Shown here: one piece after another, positions 56,371 through 64,000 of the stretch | How positions within the stretch are numbered: position 1 is the stretch's first letter | How the letters are laid out: each line of letters opens with the position of its first letter | Assembly: GCA_016708465.1 (NCBI GenBank) | Contig: JADJFT010000011.1 | Coordinates: forward strand, 1-64,000 | DNA: 64,000 nucleotides | Source: Rhodanobacteraceae bacterium | GTDB lineage: Bacteria > Pseudomonadota > Gammaproteobacteria > Xanthomonadales > Ahniellaceae | Direction: 5' to 3' | Made by a program: the position numbers and the translations under genes | Notes under the pieces: model-generated | What the model saw: only the letters and a program-made list of their open reading frames with translations | Database searches by the model: none | Told to the model about the DNA's origin: nothing

Positions 56371-57036
56371 TCAATGCACCCAGCGTCCAGCACGGCGGCG
56401 TAACAGGGGTTTCGGGTCCGGTGCGGGCTCGGCGCCTTCGTCCGGAGTGGCGGGTTGTTCGCGCCAGTATTGCTGGACATCGGCGACGGCACCGCCGACG
56501 GCCCGGAGCAGCTGGTCGCGATCTTCTTCGTCGAGTTCGGCAAGTTGTTCGGTGGTGTCGGACTCGAACAAGCCTTCATCGGCGGAGATGCGAATGATCG
56601 GATCGAGCAGATCCATCAGGCGCGGATCGCTGGCCATGCGCGATTCCCAGACGCCGGAACGCAGGTCGATGCCGAGGCTGAAGCCTTCGCACCAGCCGAC
56701 CGCAGCGAGATCGGCGCTGCCGTCCTCGTCCTCGTATTCGCCGAAGATCGGTTCGTAGGTCAGGGCTTCGAGTTCCTGCACCACCGAGTTGTACAGGCGC
56801 ACCAGCAGGCTGAGAATCCGGTTCGCCTGGTCGGCATCGTCGAAGCCGTTTTCCTCGTCGATCACGCGCGGCAGCCATTCGCTGGCCGGCACGGGCTCGG
56901 GGCCGGCGACGATCGCCGAGAGCAGGCCGTGCACGCCATCCAGCATCAGTCCATCGGCACCCGGATGCGCGACCAGGTAGTCGTGCAACTCGTCGAGTTC
57001 ACTGGCATCGAGTCCGTAGGGCGTGCTGTGCGACAT
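56371..57036 (-). CDS. YecA/UPF0149 family protein
   Basis: The 221-residue protein has the all-helical UPF0149 pattern: ELDELHDYLVAHPGADGLML and LDGVHGLLSAIVAGPEPVPA near the start, and a mid-part with WCEGFSLGIDLRSGVWESRM. Unlike YecA of enterobacteria it lacks the C-terminal zinc-binding SEC-C motif; it ends instead in basic residues (KPLLRRRAGRWVH). The function is unknown. ATG at 57036 is preferred; a longer start at 57051 is possible. Confidence 0.88.
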   Translation of the reverse strand: MSHSTPYGLDASELDELHDYLVAHPGADGLMLDGVHGLLSAIVAGPEPVPASEWLPRVIDEENGFDDADQANRILSLLVRLYNSVVQELEALTYEPIFGEYEDEDGSADLAAVGWCEGFSLGIDLRSGVWESRMASDPRLMDLLDPIIRISADEGLFESDTTEQLAELDEEDRDQLLRAVGGAVADVQQYWREQPATPDEGAEPAPDPKPLLRRRAGRWVH

Positions 57037-57155
57037 TGCGGCTTCGTGCATTCCGTCACGTCCGACGGACGCGTTGCATTGCAGTGTAGCGGTGCCCGTG
57101 CCACTTGGAGGATGCGTCGAAGCTGCGCACAATCGCGTACCTCCTGGAGACTCCG

Positions 57156-57787
57156 ATGTTGCTTGGTCTGCCTCGCAAGACACCTGGTCGAACACTGGGC
57201 CTGGCACTGATCGCCGTTACGCTGGCCATGCTTATTGTTTCCGGCATCGATCCGACCGATCGCCTGACCTGGTGGATGGAAGTGATCTGGGTCGTGCTCG
57301 GTCTGCCGCTGATCTTGCTGGCTTGGCCGCGGTTTCCGCTGACGCGATTGCTCTGCGTGCTGCTGGTGATCCATGCCGGGATCCTGGTGCTGGGGGGCAC
57401 TACACCTATGCGCAGGTGCCGCTTGGCAACTGGTTTCGTGACTGGTTTGACCTGGCGCGCAACCACTACGACCGCCTCGGGCATTTCGCGCAGGGTTTCG
57501 TGCCGGCGATCCTGGCGCGCGAACTGCTGCTGCGGAAGACCGGCCTGAAGCCGGGTGGCTGGCTGTTCTATCTGTGCGTCAGTTGCGCACTCGCGTTCAG
57601 TGCGTTCTTCGAGATGATCGAATGGTGGTCGGCGCTGATCATGGGCGGCGCGGCCGATGCCTTCCTGGCTACCCAGGGCGACATCTGGGACAAGCAGTGG
57701 GACATGTTCCTGGCGATGTGCGGCGCAATCCTGTCGCAGTTGTTGTTGTCGCGGCTGCATGATCGCGAGCTCGGCCTGTCGCGATGA
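57156..57787 (+). CDS. YjdF/DUF2238 family inner membrane protein (one frameshift)
   Basis: One missing base in a run of six G at 57393-57398 splits the frame; restoring it gives VLGGHYTYAQVPLGNWFRDW and a protein of about 210 residues. There are five to six hydrophobic segments and the family patterns HYDRLGHFAQGFVPAILARE, FFEMIEWWSALIMGGAADAF and LATQGDIWDKQWDMFLAMCG. The family is of unknown function. The start has a GGAG eight bases upstream. Its TGA overlaps the ATG of the hydrolase gene, so the pair is cotranscribed. Confidence 0.85.
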
Positions 57788-58628
57788 CGCCGGAAACCTT
57801 GCACGTCGCGTCGCGCCGGACGGTGCCGCCGCCGAATTGCTCGTGCATCCTGCGGCCAGCGGCGACCTCATCTACTGGCTGCCGGCCCTCGGCGTGACCG
57901 CGCGCCATTACGCACGCTTTGCAGAATCGATGGCGGCGGCGGGCATCGGGCTGGCGCGGCATGAATGGCGTGGCGCCGGTTCGAGCGATCAGCGCGCGCG
58001 GCGCGGTGTCGACTGGCGCTATCGCGATCTGCTGGCCGATGTCGCCGCGGGCATCACCACGCTGCGTGCCGACCATCCCGAGGCGCGCATCTGGATTGGT
58101 GGACACAGTCTCGGCGCGCAGCTCGCCGCACTCGTTCTGGCACGCGATCCCGCGCTCGCCGGTCTCGTCATCGTGGCCAGCGGCACGCCGTACTGGCGCA
58201 GCTTTCCGTGGTGGCAGCAGCCGATCCTGCTGGGCGTGTTCGCCTGGTTCCGCCTGCTCGCCGATGCCTGCGGCTACTTCCCGGGACGTCGTACCGCCTT
58301 CGCCGGCAACGAAGCGCGCTCGGTCATCCACGACTGGATCCGCAGCGGCCTGAGCGGTCGCTATCGCCACGCCTGGCCGGAAGGCGATCTCGATGCCGAC
58401 CTGAAGACACTGCGGCATCCGCTGCTCGCGATCCATCTGCGCGATGACCGCTTCGCGCCACCGTCATCCTTCGACGCACTCGTCGCGCGACTGCCGAAAG
58501 CAGCGGTGCACCGCCACGACCTCGTCCCGGCGGATTTCGCGTCCGCCGTCGCCAATCACTTCTCGTGGATGAAGGATCCGGCCCAGTGGTTCGCCGTATC
58601 TGCGATTTCCTCGCCGCGCAACGGTTGA
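57784..58628 (+). CDS. Alpha/beta hydrolase (one frameshift near the start)
   Basis: The protein of about 281 residues starts MTPETLHVAS and, after a one-base shift near 57818, continues DGAAAELLVHPAASGDLIYW. The nucleophile elbow is GHSLGAQLAAL near residue 105, and a late Asp and His follow the expected order (LRDDRFAPPS, VANHFSWMKDP). Conserved HEWRGAGSSD resembles the oxyanion-loop region of lipase-like hydrolases. The substrate is unknown. It is translationally coupled to the membrane protein gene upstream and converges on the rhomboid gene. Confidence 0.83.
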
Positions 58629-58639
58629 GGCTGACGACC

Positions 58640-59450
58640 GATCAGTGCAGCCGGTCTCGGGCTGCGCGCTCGCGCTGGGAAAGTGCAGAACCGCGCCGCG
58701 ACGACCGTCGTCATCGTCGCGCCGTGTCGGGCCGTCCCAGATCGGGGTGATGCGCTCCGGGCTGGGGAGTTCGGTTTCGGCGCGCAGGCGCTCCGCTTCG
58801 CGTTCGAGTTCTTCTTCGATCTCCCAGGAATACTTGCGTCGCGGCGGCGCCGGGTCGCGCCTGCGCAGCAGCACCGCCGCGAGCACGCCGCCGATGGCAC
58901 CACTCAGGTGGTATTCCCAGGATACGCCGGGCTCACGCGGCAGGATGGTCACGAGCATGCCGCCGAAGAAGGCGAAGGCGAGCAGTGCGGCGGCGATCGA
59001 CGTGCGATCGCGGCGGATCAGCCCAGACGCGAAGACGAAGAACATCAGGCCATGCGTCACGCCGCTGGCGCCAATGTGGAACGAACTGCGCCCGATCAGC
59101 CAAGTGCCGAGGCCGGCGACCAGCCAGATCAGCGGCACCGCGATGCGCGCGCTTTGCGGATAGCGATACAGCGTCAACACGCCCAGCACGAACAACCCGA
59201 AGCTGTTGCCGAGCAGGTGTTCGAGCGAGCCGTGCAACAGCGGCGCCGTGACGATGCCGATCAGATGTGCAGGATCACGCGGATGAATCGAGAACGCGCG
59301 CAGGTCGAGGTTGAACTGGTGTTCGGCCCACCACAATGCCGCCAGACCGACGATGAACAACGCGACGCCGATCATGACGCGATGGAAGCGCTGCGCGTCG
59401 CGGCGCAGTTGCGCCGGTGTTGGCGCTGGCGGGGGCGTCAGATCAATCAT
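58640..59450 (-). CDS. Rhomboid-family intramembrane protease
   Basis: From ATG at 59450 the protein has six to seven membrane segments with the rhomboid motifs: LLHGSLEHLLGNSFGLFVLG with the HxxxN before it, GASGVTHGLMFFVF carrying the catalytic Ser, and EYHLSGAIGGVLAA carrying the His partner. An Arg/Glu-rich cytoplasmic tail follows (RRKYSWEIEEELEREAERLR). The frame as read runs on to 58464 over the end of the convergent hydrolase; a one-base shift near 58680 would place the stop near 58645, which is more likely. The 3' end is therefore uncertain. Physiological targets are unknown. Confidence 0.82.
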
Positions 59451-59663
59451 GGATCCGGGTGTGGGGCCCGTTGCTGGGGTAGACGCAAGGAAATGACCCG
59501 CGCCGATCACCCGACGCGGGTCGAAGGTTTGACCGTGGCGGTCAAGCAGCAACCGGAGAACCGGTGTCACAAAGTGTCACATTCGCGTCTCAGATGCCGG
59601 ACGTTTGGACACGATATCGATGCCTGCGGTTGTGCTAGCGTCGCGGCCCTTTCCGGGTCCCTC

Positions 59664-60582
59664 ATGGCGCTGCATCAAGCCACTGGCCGTTGGCAGATCC
59701 GGCCTGCCGCTGGCCATCACCACAGCGGTGTTTTGGGCAACGCTGCCGATTACGATCCCGTCGTTGGTCATCGAACACGTCGATGTCTGGACGCTGATTT
59801 AGTCGCGCTTTGTTGTTGCCGCAGTGATGCTCGCCGCATGGAGTGCTATCCGTGGCGGTTTTGCGCAATTCCGCACACTGTCGCGCAGCATTTGGGGGCT
59901 CATTCTGCTTGCGGCGGTGATGCTGATCCAGCAACTTGGTCGGCTACACCATCGGGCTCGACTACACCACGCCGGCAAATGCGCAGTTATTGATCAGGCG
60001 GCACCGTTATTGATGTCGATCGGTGGCATTTTGGTGTTCCACGAACGCTTCAACGCTTGGCAATGGGCTGGCGTCGTCGCTGTCGCAGTCGGGCTCGCCC
60101 TGTTCGCATTCGATCAGTCGCGGCATTCTTCGGTGCCGCAGCAGCAATCTGATCCGGTGCCGCGATCGTGCTGGTCTCCGCCGTCGTCTGGGCGGTGTAC
60201 GCACTGGCTCAAAGCAACTGTTGCAGCACCTCGGATCAGGCGCGGTGATGATGCTCATCTATGCGATCTCGGCCCTACTGCTGACGCCATTCGCGTCGCC
60301 GGAGCAATTACTTGGCCTCGACATGCACATGCTGGCGCTCGGCTACGCTTGATCAATACCGTCGCCGCCTATGGTGCGTTCGCCGAAGCGTTGGTGCGTT
60401 GGGAAGCCTCGCGCGTCGGCGTCGTGCTGGCGGTAACGCCGTTGCGCACGGGGAGTTCGGTCGAACGCGCACATCGACTGAATCCGGCGCTGGTGCTCGC
60501 AGAAACGATCACCACGCTGGGTTATGTCGGTGCCGCTGTGGTAGTCATCGGCTCGGCGATGGCGAGCTTGTCGCGGAAGTAA
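59664..60582 (+). pseudogene. DMT-superfamily (EamA) transporter, multiple frameshifts
   Basis: Joined frames give about 306 residues, the normal EamA length, with two copies of a five-helix unit. Recognisable parts are LPLAITTAVFWATLPITIPS, DVWTLI, LLMSIGGILVFHERFNAWQW with AGVVAVAVGLALFAFDQ (end of the first unit), and VAAYGAFAEALVRWEASRVG with LVLAETITTLGYVGAAVVVI (end of the second). Frame changes lie near 59690, 59805, 59935, 60150, 60215, 60350 and 60450. The substrate is unknown; relatives export metabolites or amino acids. The number of shifts makes a functional gene doubtful unless the sequence here is poor. Confidence 0.7.
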
Positions 60583-61512
60583 ACCTGCCGCTTTGATCAA
60601 CCTGGGCGCTCAGGCCGATTCTTGCGCCGGCGCCCAAAAAAATCGGGTTCGATTTGATCGGGCTCATCAGAGTGAGCGCCACCTAGTGCGTGCCGTCGAA
60701 AGTGGAAGCCTGCTGTTGACGCACGTTTTCGCACCGGCGCCGGCCAAAGCGCTGGAGGAGTCGCCAGACATGCCTTCGCATTTCGGCGACGAGACACGCG
60801 GTTTCGATCGAGGACGAACCGATTGAACACCGACGCGTCGAGCTGCTTGGGGGGAACTCGGCAGCCTGTAACGCCGTTCGAACATCGTTGGAACGAGGTT
60901 TTTACCGTCTGGATATTCCGCGCCAGACGAACTCCGAAAGCGGCGCCCGCTACCTGCGCGGCGCCACGCAGTCTGATCCATTTCGAAGACAATCGGCGCA
61001 GCTATCATTGAAGAATGCCGGAACACGGCTACCAAACACGGCCAGCCAGATCGAGTTCTGCATGTGATCTGGCTGTCCAGAACCCTGCGGCGCTCCCTGT
61101 CGGCTATCTGGTACTTTGGCAGGATGGCGGCCTTTCGGCCGCGACACGGGCACACTAATATTGCTGCCTGCCAGTGACGCTATGGTAAGCGACTTACCTT
61201 TACACTGGCGGCGTGTTGGCGTGCGCATCCACTCGTCTGGCTCATACCCAGAAACGTCCGGGGCGTTAGATCGGGGGCACGCCGACACACTTCCAAGTGC
61301 GAAGCGAACCGGAAGAACTTTGACCGAACTTGAACTCTGACGGGCCGCCCAAAGGCTTCCAGAAAGTGCGACGCGAATCGGAACGGAACCGCGCTATTTC
61401 GGTGCCAATGAGTGTCCGACAATGCCAGTACTTTGTCCGCTTTCACTTTGCACGCTGCCGCGGATATACACCGATGGGATCACCCCCTCCGGGGCGATTG
61501 AATACGTTGGGT
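60583..61512. other. Stretch without a convincing gene
   Basis: No frame on either strand over these 930 bases has the composition of a real protein. The GC content drops and codon pattern is lost from about 61000. It may be degraded coding sequence or the far end of the gene on the right, whose 3' end is unclear. It contains the inverted repeat at 61044-61074. Confidence 0.5.
61044..61074. repeat. Perfect 9-bp inverted repeat
   Basis: AGCCAGATC at 61044-61052 and its exact inverse GATCTGGCT at 61066-61074 flank a 13-base spacer. It is not followed by a T run, so it is not a terminator. It could be an operator or a leftover of a mobile element. Confidence 0.5.
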
Positions 61513-62321
61513 CTAAGTGTCAATCCCAAGCGGTGGCAGGCCGCGCAGAACTCTGCGCAACTCTTTGCATGTTGCGGGCAACATCGCCCATTGTCGGGCG
61601 TGAAGTACAACTCTACGGTCTTGATTTCCTTTCTGAGCCCGGTCTGCATATGCAAGGGCGGCGAAGCCAATCGCCACGAAGGGCCGCCAGCTGATATAGC
61701 TCAGAAAAGTAATCGTATTTCCACCGCGCTGCCAGTCGACAGCGTCAAGATTGCCCAGATTGAGACCGAGCATCGCTGCTTCGTTCAGGTTGCTTTGCCC
61801 CTCGACGATCTTCTCTTGCCGCAACTGTTTCTCGCCCAGCGTTCCCATCGCCGCCAGATCACCGCGCGCCGCCTGCTCGCCAACTCCATTTCTGTCATTG
61901 CGTCGACGGTCCAATTCTTCCTGCGTCGGGTATCCCATGTCGATCCAACCACACACTGCCTCTTCCCGGGTACGTGCTTCCATTCCCGGATAACGGCTTT
62001 TTCTCGGGAGCAGCCGGAAGTTCCAGCGCCATCGATCGGCTCAGGTCGAAGTACCCAGATGTACGGCCTCGTTAGGTCGACCCTTCCAGGAAATACGTTG
62101 GATCGATCTGGCTATTGTTGTCCGACGAAAAGCAAAGTTCCACCGATGGGGAGAAGGCGCGCGAGTTCGACTCGCTCGACTTTGGCACCTATCTGCCTTT
62201 CACTGTCCGACAATTCAGGGCGACCTTCGGCTGCATCGCGTTGCTGCATCGACCTCAGACCGGCAGAATACCACCACCCACCCAACACGAGTGCCGCGAG
62301 CAATACTACGACTCGTTTCAC
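61513..62321 (-). CDS. Exported hypothetical protein (frameshifts)
   Basis: The N-terminus starts at a GTG at 62321 with a membrane or signal segment (KRVVVLLAALVLGGWWYSAG) and continues VERVELARLLPIGGTLLFVG. After two or more shifts between 62110 and 61985 the frame resumes as MGYPTQEELDRRRNDRNGVG, EQAARGDLAAMGTLGEKQLR and AAMLGLNLGNLDAVDWQRGG, then FVAIGFAALAYADRAQKG. The pattern (a counter of short helical repeats with A-x-x-G-D) resembles Sel1-like or lysozyme-inhibitor-type periplasmic proteins of Xanthomonadales, but I recognise no named family. The C-terminal end is uncertain. Confidence 0.6.
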
Positions 62322-62414
62322 TGAAAATCCTCGCAGCAGGTGGGGCGAGAATGCTACGAGGAGACCTCTGGTCTAAAGTTCGCGGGCCCCAATCAGTTTC
62401 GTGAAACGCGCGCG

Positions 62415-64000
62415 CTATTCGAAGCTGTTGTCGAATACCGGGTCGGGTGGTGCGGGCATGCTGGTGCGCGCCACATTGAGCGAAGTCACCGATCCGGCAG
62501 AACAAATGAACCGGCCGCGTGCAGTTCGCCAGCGGACAATAGAAATTTCCTCACGGCCGGCGATGATCCGCCGCCTAGTCCGTCGAGCTTTGGCATCCCG
62601 AGGAGACTGAAGCTCGCGCCATTCCATACGGCAGCGCAACTTGCCGGCAGCGTTCCGGCCGGGTGAAGTATCCACCTAGCAACGGGTTTTCCCCCGTCCC
62701 AGACGGGGTATAGACCGATCCATTCACGCCATTCTCGGCCCCGGTACCGAGCGAAGCCCAGTTGCTGCCATTCCAGCGGGCGTGCGATTCGCTGGCTGCC
62801 CACCGGCCAATGTGAAGACGCCCTCCGGCGAAAGAGTTCGATTCCTGACCAAGCGAGCGCCTGCACCCGCTATTGACGCCATTGCGTCCCCCAGCGCCCA
62901 AACTCGCCCAAACGACCCCGTCCCAGCGCGCGATATTACCGCAGGCTGCCCACCGGCCTGAGAAAAAAATACCCGCCGAGATAGAGATCGTACCCACACG
63001 CTGACCATGCTGGAAGACGCTGCCGTTCACGCCGTTGGACTTACCCGTCCCAAGCGAGGTCGACGCGACGCCATCCCGGCGTGCGATGTAGTTCGTGGGC
63101 TGGCCGCCAGCCGTGGTGAAAAAGCCACCGCGTATAGATCCGAGCCCGAGGTGTACAAGGATCGGAGGGCGCCGCCGACGCCGTTGGCTCCGCCATTGCC
63201 GAGCGAGCTCCAACTGCTGCCATTCCAGCGCGCGACGTGGTTTGCCGTAATACTCCGGCGATGAAGTCACCCGCCGCAATCAAGTCGGGGCCAGGCCACT
63301 TCCAGCGCGTAGACACATCGCTCACGCCAGTGCCAGTTGACCGGGAACTGCCGTTCCAGCGCGCAATGAAGAGGGCACGTCGAGGTCCCAAACGAGATGT
63401 TCCGCCCACAATCAGGTCACCGCAAACAAGGCGAGCGCATGGACGGTGCCGTCTATGCCTGAGCCGGTCCGCTTTCCGGGGTGGACCGAGGCGCTGCCAT
63501 TCCAGCGCGCGATGCGATTGGCAAGTTGGCCTCCCGCCTTGGTGAAATAATCGCCGACATAAACATCCGAGCCTTGCACGGCGAGCACCATCGCATCAGA
63601 TCACGACGCCATTGGACGGGCCTGTGCCCAAGGCGGACCACTCGCTGCCATTCCATCGTGCCACGTGATTCGCCGCCCAGCCGCCAGCGTGGTGATGGCC
63701 TGCGCCACGTCGGTCGCGACCGTGAGTAGGAATTGGCGAATTTATTCACGCCATTGCGGTTCCGACTCCGAGCAGCGTCCACAGGCTTCCGTCCCATCGC
63801 ACGATCCGATTGGCAACCTGACCACCGGCAGATCGAACGAGCCGCCGATCAGCAGGTCGCCGTTCAAAATGTGCGAAGTCGTTGACCGTGTTGTTCACAC
63901 CATTGGGGCCGTGCTGCCGACAGGGCGGTACTTCCCGACCAGCGCACGATGTTATTCGCCGCAATGGTGCCGGCTGGGTTAAAGCACCGCCGACATGGAG
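62415..64000 (-). pseudogene. Secreted beta-propeller repeat protein, right-edge fragment, many frameshifts
   Basis: Reading the minus strand through many shifts gives about eight to nine copies of a 45-50 residue unit: a GGFFTTAGGQ-like turn, a V/I-A-R-W-D/N-G-S segment, then W-x-SLG-G and NGVNG. Clear copies are near 62725 (ARWNGSNWASLG), 62880 (IARWDGVVWASLG), 63060, 63190, 63330, 63510, 63640 and 63780 (NRIVRWDGS). Such repeats form propeller blades in secreted adhesin-like proteins. The C-terminus ends PPDPVFDNSFE at a TAG at 62415-62417. The gene continues past the right edge, so the N-terminus is not seen. No domain other than the repeats is visible. Confidence 0.68.

Noticed and set aside
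60604..60643. GC-rich hairpin near the end of the transporter gene, considered as a terminator
   Set aside because: On the plus strand it is followed by A rather than T, and on the minus strand the T run comes before the hairpin.
60667..61155. 162-residue minus-strand frame
   Set aside because: Poor composition, no homology that I can recall, and it overlaps other frames on both strands.
62700..63900. Regular DNA repeat that could be taken for CRISPR
   Set aside because: The spacing of about 140 bases and the coding pattern show protein repeats in a propeller gene, not short repeats with unique spacers.
1..64000. tRNA or rRNA genes
   Set aside because: No clover-leaf or conserved rRNA segments were noticed, though a dedicated RNA search was not possible.

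Overview
The window looks like chromosomal DNA of a high-GC gammaproteobacterium of the Xanthomonadales (Lysobacterales), probably Rhodanobacteraceae-like. This is inferred from gene order: a minus-strand block topA-smg-dprA-LysM facing a plus-strand block def-fmt-rsmB-DUF4390-ntrY-like kinase, a hemD-hemX-hemY operon, and many TonB-dependent receptors. No rRNA, tRNA or CRISPR array was seen. Layout: (1) 1-2430, a minus-strand mobile cassette of tyrosine recombinase, XRE regulator and a protein with an array of zinc ribbons that runs off the left edge, with a short direct repeat next to it. (2) 2.85-4.5 kb, glnA with an unusually readable nitrogen-control promoter (sigma54 -24/-12 element plus two NtrC-type palindromes) and an intrinsic terminator. 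(3) 4.5-18 kb, housekeeping: topA, smg, dprA, a LysM protein, def, fmt, rsmB, a DUF4390 lipoprotein, an NtrY-like sensor kinase without an adjacent NtrX, and a family 39 glycosyltransferase. (4) 17.9-22.5 kb, a complete iron-type surface-signalling operon: tonB-like, ECF sigma, FecR-like regulator, TonB-dependent receptor with an N-terminal secretin/TonB (STN) domain. (5) 22.6-36.2 kb, two short-chain dehydrogenases, a LolA-like protein with a large secreted BNR/VPS10 propeller protein, the helicase hrpB, a ferredoxin reductase, hemY-hemX-hemD, a hotdog thioesterase and a lipoprotein. (6) 36.2-50.4 kb, a TPR sensor kinase that lacks most of its ATPase domain, an ECF sigma operon, priA behind a pair of DnaA boxes, a PuuE-type deacetylase, a TonB-dependent receptor followed by a TPR sulfotransferase, and an ABC-F protein. 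(7) 50.4-64 kb, a more accessory stretch: AraC regulator, 59-residue membrane protein, AlkB alkane hydroxylase, a trimethylamine-dehydrogenase-like flavoprotein, a YecA-type protein, a YjdF-type membrane protein, an alpha/beta hydrolase, a rhomboid protease, a DMT transporter and, at the right edge, a secreted beta-propeller repeat protein on the minus strand. A strong caveat applies. Single-base frameshifts occur throughout, often in homopolymers, rare between 3 and 50 kb and dense at both ends (1-2.4 kb and 50.4-64 kb). This looks like consensus error near contig ends rather than gene decay. I therefore joined frames where protein family knowledge made the join clear, and say so in each entry. 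Working together, the genes point to a heterotrophic, obligately secreting aerobe: nitrogen-responsive glutamine synthesis, TonB-driven uptake of large substrates, haem synthesis, and a possible alkane and methylamine-type catabolic island.
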